Shown here: positions 60,506-64,000 of the stretch, piece by piece
Layout of the letters: every line of letters begins with the position of its first letter
Numbering within the stretch: position 1 is the stretch's first letter
Assembly (NCBI RefSeq): GCF_004115155.1
Contig: NZ_RDSM01000002.1
Span: 682,001-746,000, forward strand
DNA length: 64,000 nucleotides
Direction of reading: 5' to 3'
DNA from: Granulicella sibirica
Lineage (GTDB): Bacteria; Acidobacteriota; Terriglobia; Terriglobales; Acidobacteriaceae
Notes under the pieces: generated by a model
Told to the model about the DNA's origin: nothing
Database searches by the model: none
What the model saw: the letters and a program-made list of their open reading frames with translations, nothing else
Made by a program: the position numbers and the translations under genes

Positions 60506-61828
60506 ATGGGAATCTTCGATAAGGGCTTGATGGACGACAGCAACTGGGGCTGTGACCTGCACGGGCGGGACCTGGCGCGGCGTGGGGTGTCGCGCAGAGG
60601 CTTTATGAAGAACGGCGCGCTGGCGTTGGTGGGGACGTCCGTCATCCCGGCGTTTCTGATGAAGAGCGTCATGGCGGAGGCTACTACCGCCGCGGCGAAC
60701 AACAAGAAGCTTGTTGTCTTGTTTCAGCGGGGAGCGGCGGATGGGCTGAACATCGTCGTGCCGCATGCGGAGAAGAACTACTATGCGATGCGGCCCTCGA
60801 TCGCGATCCAGCAGAAGGATGTGCTGGACCTGAACGGCTTCTTCGGGCTGCATCCGGCGATGGCTTCGTTCAAGCCGCTGTATGACCAGGGGCATCTGGC
60901 CATCGTGCATGCCGCCGGGTCTCCTGACGCGACACGGTCGCACTTCGACGCGCAGGACTATATGGAGAGCGGGACGCCGGGGGTGAAGGCGACACAGGAT
61001 GGCTGGCTGAACCGTGCTTTGCAGGCGGAGGCTTTGAAGGGCAAGCCGTCGGCGTTCCGGGCGGTGGCACTGGGGACGCAGGTTCCGCGAACGTTGCAAG
61101 GCAAGCAGGCAGCGATCGCGGTCAACAACCTGGAGGACTTCTCGGTCGGGGGCAAAGGGCCGCAGACGACGCCTATCTCGAACGCGTTTCAGGCTATGTA
61201 CGACCAGAGCACGGACGCGGTATTGCATGGGACCGGGCAAGAGACGTTCGAGGCGGTGAAGATGCTGAAGGCGGCGGATCCGGCACACTACAAGCCGGCG
61301 GATGGGGTGGTGTATCCGAATACCCCGTTTGGCAACAGCCTGAAGCAGATCGCGCAACTGATGAAGGCAAACCTTGGGGTCGAGGCGGCGTTTTCGGATA
61401 TTGGCGGATGGGATACGCACCAAAACCAGGGGAATGTAACCGGGCAGTTGGCGGGCCGGCTGAAGGAGTTTTCCGAGTCGATTGCGGCGTTCTGGAAGGA
61501 TATGGGGCCGGAGACGGAGAACATCACGCTGGTGACCATGTCGGAGTTCGGGCGGACGGCGCGTCAGAACGGAACGGGCGGAACGGACCACGGGCACGCG
61601 AACGTGATGTTCGTGCTCGGCGGCAAGGTGAAGGGTGGCAAGGTCTACGGGAAGTGGCCGGGCCTCTGGAATGAGCAGCTTAACGAGGGGAGAGATCTGA
61701 CGGTGACGACGGATTTCCGGAATGTTCTGGGTGAGGCGGCCTACCGGACGCTCGGATCCCGAAATATGGATCTGGTCTTCCCCGGAGGGCAGATTCGTCC
61801 GGAAAAGTTCCTGAACTTCACGGTTTAG
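60506..61828 (+). CDS. DUF1501 domain-containing protein (Tat-exported)
   Basis: About 440 aa from ATG 60506, preceded by GGGAGA 5 bases upstream. The N-terminus VSRRGFMKNGALALVG is a twin-arginine signal. The DUF1501 core has LVVLFQRGAADGLNIVVPH, HPAMASFKPLYDQGHLAIVHAAG, SHFDAQDYME, the acidic/His pair DIGGWDTHQNQG, TMSEFGRTARQN and TDHGHANVMFVLGG. The fold is sulfatase/phosphatase-like with conserved metal-binding residues. It functions by an unknown route with DUF1800 proteins; the pair is interrupted here by an antisense gene. Confidence 0.91.
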   Translation: MGIFDKGLMDDSNWGCDLHGRDLARRGVSRRGFMKNGALALVGTSVIPAFLMKSVMAEATTAAANNKKLVVLFQRGAADGLNIVVPHAEKNYYAMRPSIAIQQKDVLDLNGFFGLHPAMASFKPLYDQGHLAIVHAAGSPDATRSHFDAQDYMESGTPGVKATQDGWLNRALQAEALKGKPSAFRAVALGTQVPRTLQGKQAAIAVNNLEDFSVGGKGPQTTPISNAFQAMYDQSTDAVLHGTGQETFEAVKMLKAADPAHYKPADGVVYPNTPFGNSLKQIAQLMKANLGVEAAFSDIGGWDTHQNQGNVTGQLAGRLKEFSESIAAFWKDMGPETENITLVTMSEFGRTARQNGTGGTDHGHANVMFVLGGKVKGGKVYGKWPGLWNEQLNEGRDLTVTTDFRNVLGEAAYRTLGSRNMDLVFPGGQIRPEKFLNFTV

Positions 61829-62191
61829 AGATTGACTTCTCCGGCATACTCCGGGTGGCTCGTTCGATTTGCCTTTTGTTGATCTTGACGTGTATGGTGA
61901 GTGGTCGGTTCAACCTCAGGTTGCATCGAATGAAGTAGCGCAGGAAGGAAGTGAGTACCGTTATCCTGTTTTCGGGATTTTATTTCTCCAGAAAATACAG
62001 AATGGTGGAAAACTCACACAACTTTTCGGAACGGTTTGCGTCTATTTGAATGTAGCTAGCAATTGCCGGACTATCAGTTCCCTCGGTTACGGCGTCCCCT
62101 ATCCGCAACACCAATACCCATCCTTTAGTAAGGCGCCCTGAACACCGGGCGCCTTCACTCCTTAAGCCGACTTTCTCGAATTTGGCGTGAT
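61829..62191. other. 363-bp gene-free region between convergent genes
   Basis: No supported gene. A TTG-started frame of about 90 codons at 61869-62141 and a minus-strand frame of 71 codons at 61980-62195 exist, but neither has a Shine-Dalgarno sequence, a recognisable motif or the codon usage of the neighbours. Composition is less GC-rich than the flanks. It contains a terminator-like hairpin at 62130-62155. Confidence 0.5.
62130..62155. terminator. Bidirectional terminator-like hairpin
   Basis: AAGGCGCCC (62130-62138) and GGGCGCCTT (62147-62155) form a perfect 9-bp stem with an 8-base loop. It sits between the ends of the convergent DUF1501 and hydrolase-like genes. There is no long T-run on either side, so termination strength is uncertain. 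Confidence 0.5.
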
Positions 62192-63154
62192 TCAACGGCT
62201 TTGCTGCGGGGCCGTGAGGCTTGAGGGTGCCTGCGCGAGGCTTTGATCGAGGAACCGGGCTATACCCTGGGGAAGGCTACCGGGATCGTTTGATACAAGC
62301 TCCAAGGTTGTCTTCGGATCTGCTGCAGTCTTGTAGGTGGGTGGGATCGGGGATGACGGAGTGGGATAGCTGATGAGAAGCTTTGGCGTCCTGAGACCAG
62401 AGAGGCCGCCGAGGGGAAAATCCTCGTGGAAGAGCGCGCGAACGGGGAGAGCGCGGGTACGGGGGTCGGCCATGGCGGTTCCGATGGGATCGGGGCCGAG
62501 AGAGTCGAGGATGAGGGCAGGAATCTTTGGATCAGAAGAGGCAAGTTGGACGGCGAGGCTGGCACCCAGACCGTGGCCGAAGAGGATCAGGTGGTCTGCT
62601 GGTACGTGGCGACTGTTCTCAGTCCACAGCAGGGCAGCGTGAGCATCTTCCAGCATGCGGATCTGATTGGGGTGCGTTGGGTCGCTTTGGCCGTATCCGC
62701 GATAGTCGAAAGCGAAGATGCTGAGGCCCAATCCGTGAAGGACCGCGAGATTGCCGGCATCCGGCGCACTCTGCGAGAGGGAGGCGTCGCCCGAGCGAAG
62801 GTAGAGGACGGTGTAGCCTGCGTACTTTGAATTGGGCGCGGCAGCCAGGTAGGCACCCGAAAGTCGCGGTGAACCAGTCTCCGCGGCGTCGAAATGGACA
62901 GGTTCAGCCGGGAGACCTCCGAGAGTGTCGAGGGGGGAGTTCGAGCGCTGGGGATGCAGGATGAGCTGCCACTGTCCCTGGTAGAAGAGGAGGCAGAGGG
63001 TCAGATAGCCGCAGACAAGGGCCGCGACGATGGTGAAGCCGAGCGCCTTCAGAATCCAGATGGGGTCAACGGTTTCGGGAGTGGATGCTGCCTTCGGCGT
63101 GGGCTGGGGGGCGGTGGTACGGGTGGTCTTGGGGCGAGGCATGGGTCTGTTCAA
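62192..63154 (-). CDS. Membrane-anchored alpha/beta-hydrolase-like protein lacking the nucleophile Ser
   Basis: 320 aa. A Pro/Thr-rich cytoplasmic N-terminus and one membrane helix (ILKALGFTIVAALVCGYLTL) precede a periplasmic alpha/beta-hydrolase fold. FAFDYRGYGQSDP is the usual oxyanion/strand-4 segment. The nucleophile elbow, normally GxSxG, reads FGHGLGASL, with Gly where Ser is expected. The Asp and His ends are also hard to place. It resembles BEM46/ABHD-type proteins but may have lost hydrolytic activity and act as a binding protein. Divergent from the Rieske gene. Confidence 0.75.
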   Translation of the reverse strand: MNRPMPRPKTTRTTAPQPTPKAASTPETVDPIWILKALGFTIVAALVCGYLTLCLLFYQGQWQLILHPQRSNSPLDTLGGLPAEPVHFDAAETGSPRLSGAYLAAAPNSKYAGYTVLYLRSGDASLSQSAPDAGNLAVLHGLGLSIFAFDYRGYGQSDPTHPNQIRMLEDAHAALLWTENSRHVPADHLILFGHGLGASLAVQLASSDPKIPALILDSLGPDPIGTAMADPRTRALPVRALFHEDFPLGGLSGLRTPKLLISYPTPSSPIPPTYKTAADPKTTLELVSNDPGSLPQGIARFLDQSLAQAPSSLTAPQQSR

Positions 63155-63247
63155 ACTGTAGCATTCGGCTCGCGCTGCGGCACTCCGGGCGATGGCGGAC
63201 TGCGGGAGTGGGACGCCTTAGTAAGATGGCTGCTGGAGGATTTGTTC

Positions 63248-63559
63248 TTGGCGCAATGGGTGAAGTTGATCAGCCTGGCCGACGCTCCGGAGCCGGGCAA
63301 GGTGATGGAGTGCGGGGTGGATGGGGTCGAAATCTGCCTGGCGAACGTTGCGGGAGAGTTGTCGGCGCTTGATAACTGGTGTCCGCACCGGCGCGGGCCG
63401 CTTGGGGAGGGGTGGCTCGAAGGCTCCTCGGTGGTGTGCCCGTGGCACTCGTGGGCATTTGATGTGAAGACGGGACTGTCGACTTATCCGGAGAAGGAGC
63501 GGGTGGATGCATTTCCACTAAGAATTGACGGCGAGGATGTCCTGGTAGACATCGAGTGA
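63248..63559 (+). CDS. Rieske-type 2Fe-2S protein (ferredoxin component-like)
   Basis: About 103 aa from a TTG at 63248, chosen because GGAGGA (63235-63240) lies 7 bases before it; GTG 63260 is the other candidate. The Rieske cluster ligands are complete: C-P-H in NWCPHRRGPLG and C-P-W-H in VVCPWHSWAFD, 17 residues apart. The rest is the usual small beta fold ending VDAFPLRIDGEDVLVDIE. It resembles NirD/biphenyl-dioxygenase ferredoxin-type subunits. No oxygenase or reductase partner lies nearby, so its electron partner is unknown. Confidence 0.88.
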   Translation: MAQWVKLISLADAPEPGKVMECGVDGVEICLANVAGELSALDNWCPHRRGPLGEGWLEGSSVVCPWHSWAFDVKTGLSTYPEKERVDAFPLRIDGEDVLVDIE

Positions 63560-63708
63560 CTTGCCTGTCCCGCATGAGGCGCGCGGTTGAACCACAGCGG
63601 GTTACCCTGTGGAGAAGTTTTGACGACAGGTTGATGCTTGCGAGCATATTCTGAACGCAGCCCGAACTGGTTGCAAGCCGACTGGCGGGTGCTTAGGGGA
63701 GATTTACC

Positions 63709-63837
63709 ATGAAGCTTCGGAATCTGATGCTTGGCGTCATTGCCATGATCGTGCTCGCTGGGTCTGTGATCCCGGCTGGCGCGCAGCCCTACCACCGGCA
63801 TCATCGCCGTCACCACCGCCACCATCATCGCCGGTAG
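63709..63837 (+). CDS. Small secreted His/Arg-rich peptide (42 aa)
   Basis: AGGGGAGA precedes ATG 63709 by 6 bases, and a perfect terminator follows, so this is a complete small transcription unit. The product has a clear signal peptide (KLRNLMLGVIAMIVLAG to about residue 26, ending AGAQ). The mature part of about 16 residues consists almost only of His and Arg (YHRHHRRHHRHHHRR). The mature peptide could bind metals or anionic surfaces in the periplasm. No named family is recognised. Confidence 0.75.
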   Translation: MKLRNLMLGVIAMIVLAGSVIPAGAQPYHRHHRRHHRHHHRR

Positions 63838-63908
63838 CCTCCGGCACCCAGCGAAGTAGAGCTGCGGCGCGTCTCATGGCTCGTCTGGTCTGCGGAATGT
63901 CAACGTGG

Positions 63909-63934
63909 AATGCCCGGATTCGTCCGGGCATTTT
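63909..63934 (+). terminator. Rho-independent terminator of the His/Arg peptide gene
   Basis: Perfect 10-bp stem AATGCCCGGA (63909-63918) / TCCGGGCATT (63923-63932) with a TTCG tetraloop, followed by TT. It is 72 bases after the stop codon. Confidence 0.75.
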
Positions 63935-64000
63935 CCGTGCTTTCAGGTCGCGAGCGACAGCCCAGGAGGTCCGCATTCCGAGGAAACCTTGTCTTACCGC

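Noticed and set aside
61869..62141. 90-codon frame in the gap before the hydrolase-like gene
   Set aside because: TTG start, no ribosome site, no domain, runs into the terminator-like hairpin.
61980..62195. 71-codon minus-strand frame
   Set aside because: Overlaps the end of the hydrolase-like gene and the hairpin; no supporting motif.

Overview
The window is about 62-64% GC, gene-dense bacterial chromosome. Its gene content points to the Acidobacteriota, most likely family Acidobacteriaceae (Granulicella/Edaphobacter/Terriglobus type). The evidence is a VWFA-related protein of the Acidobacteria-specific kind, a hopanoid locus, a Gram-negative cell plan (TonB, SurA-like chaperone, beta-barrel protein) combined with a class D sortase, and a DUF1800/DUF1501 pair. 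This assignment comes from reading the translations; no database search was possible. There is no rRNA, CRISPR array, prophage or intact insertion sequence.

Layout. 1-0.6 kb: 5' part of a 2-keto-4-pentenoate hydratase-like gene leaving the window on the minus strand. 0.8-7.5 kb: division block ftsQ-ftsA-ftsZ plus a transpeptidase-only penicillin-binding protein. 7.6-10.8 kb: VWFA protein, bifunctional NAD(P)HX repair enzyme, tsaE. 10.8-17.7 kb (minus): methyltransferase, MIP18/SufT-like Fe-S factor, short-chain polyprenyl synthase, large membrane protein, MOSC protein, penicillin acylase. 17.8-24.9 kb: frameshifted Na+/H+ antiporter, CPBP protease, a 56-residue membrane protein, DHH phosphoesterase, class A beta-lactamase, CocE-type hydrolase. 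25-30.7 kb: fructose-1,6-bisphosphatase and alanyl-tRNA editing protein (overlapping), tRNA-Ala(CGC), beta-barrel protein, Tat-exported sugar isomerase-like protein, tRNA-Gly(CCC), OafA-type acyltransferase. 31-38 kb: CtpA-type S41 protease, SurA-like PPIase with a long tail, YhaM-like nuclease, ketopantoate reductase-like protein, TonB-like protein. 38-48.2 kb: recN, a metallothionein, then ispH-shc-hpnH-unknown-(decayed AbrB antitoxin)-hpnA-hpnG-alcohol dehydrogenase. 48.1-54.2 kb (minus): sortase, a protein with a C-terminal LPHTA sorting signal, and a PDZ-containing sensor kinase with its sigma-54 response regulator. 54.4-64 kb: VOC protein, E1 alpha-beta fusion dehydrogenase, DUF1800 protein, lipocalin-like protein (minus), DUF1501 protein, serine-less alpha/beta-hydrolase, Rieske protein and a 42-residue secreted His/Arg peptide.

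How genes work together. FtsQ/FtsA/FtsZ form the early divisome. IspH supplies IPP/DMAPP; Shc, HpnH and HpnG build the hopanoid skeleton and ribosyl side chain; and a 4-bp-overlapping dehydrogenase is a candidate for a later side-chain step. The sortase and its neighbour form a self-contained enzyme-substrate pair beside a two-component system. Two loci (17.8 kb and 45 kb) contain genes broken by small frameshifts. Several small genes (20659, 39823, 44935, 63709) were found by direct reading of intergenic DNA.
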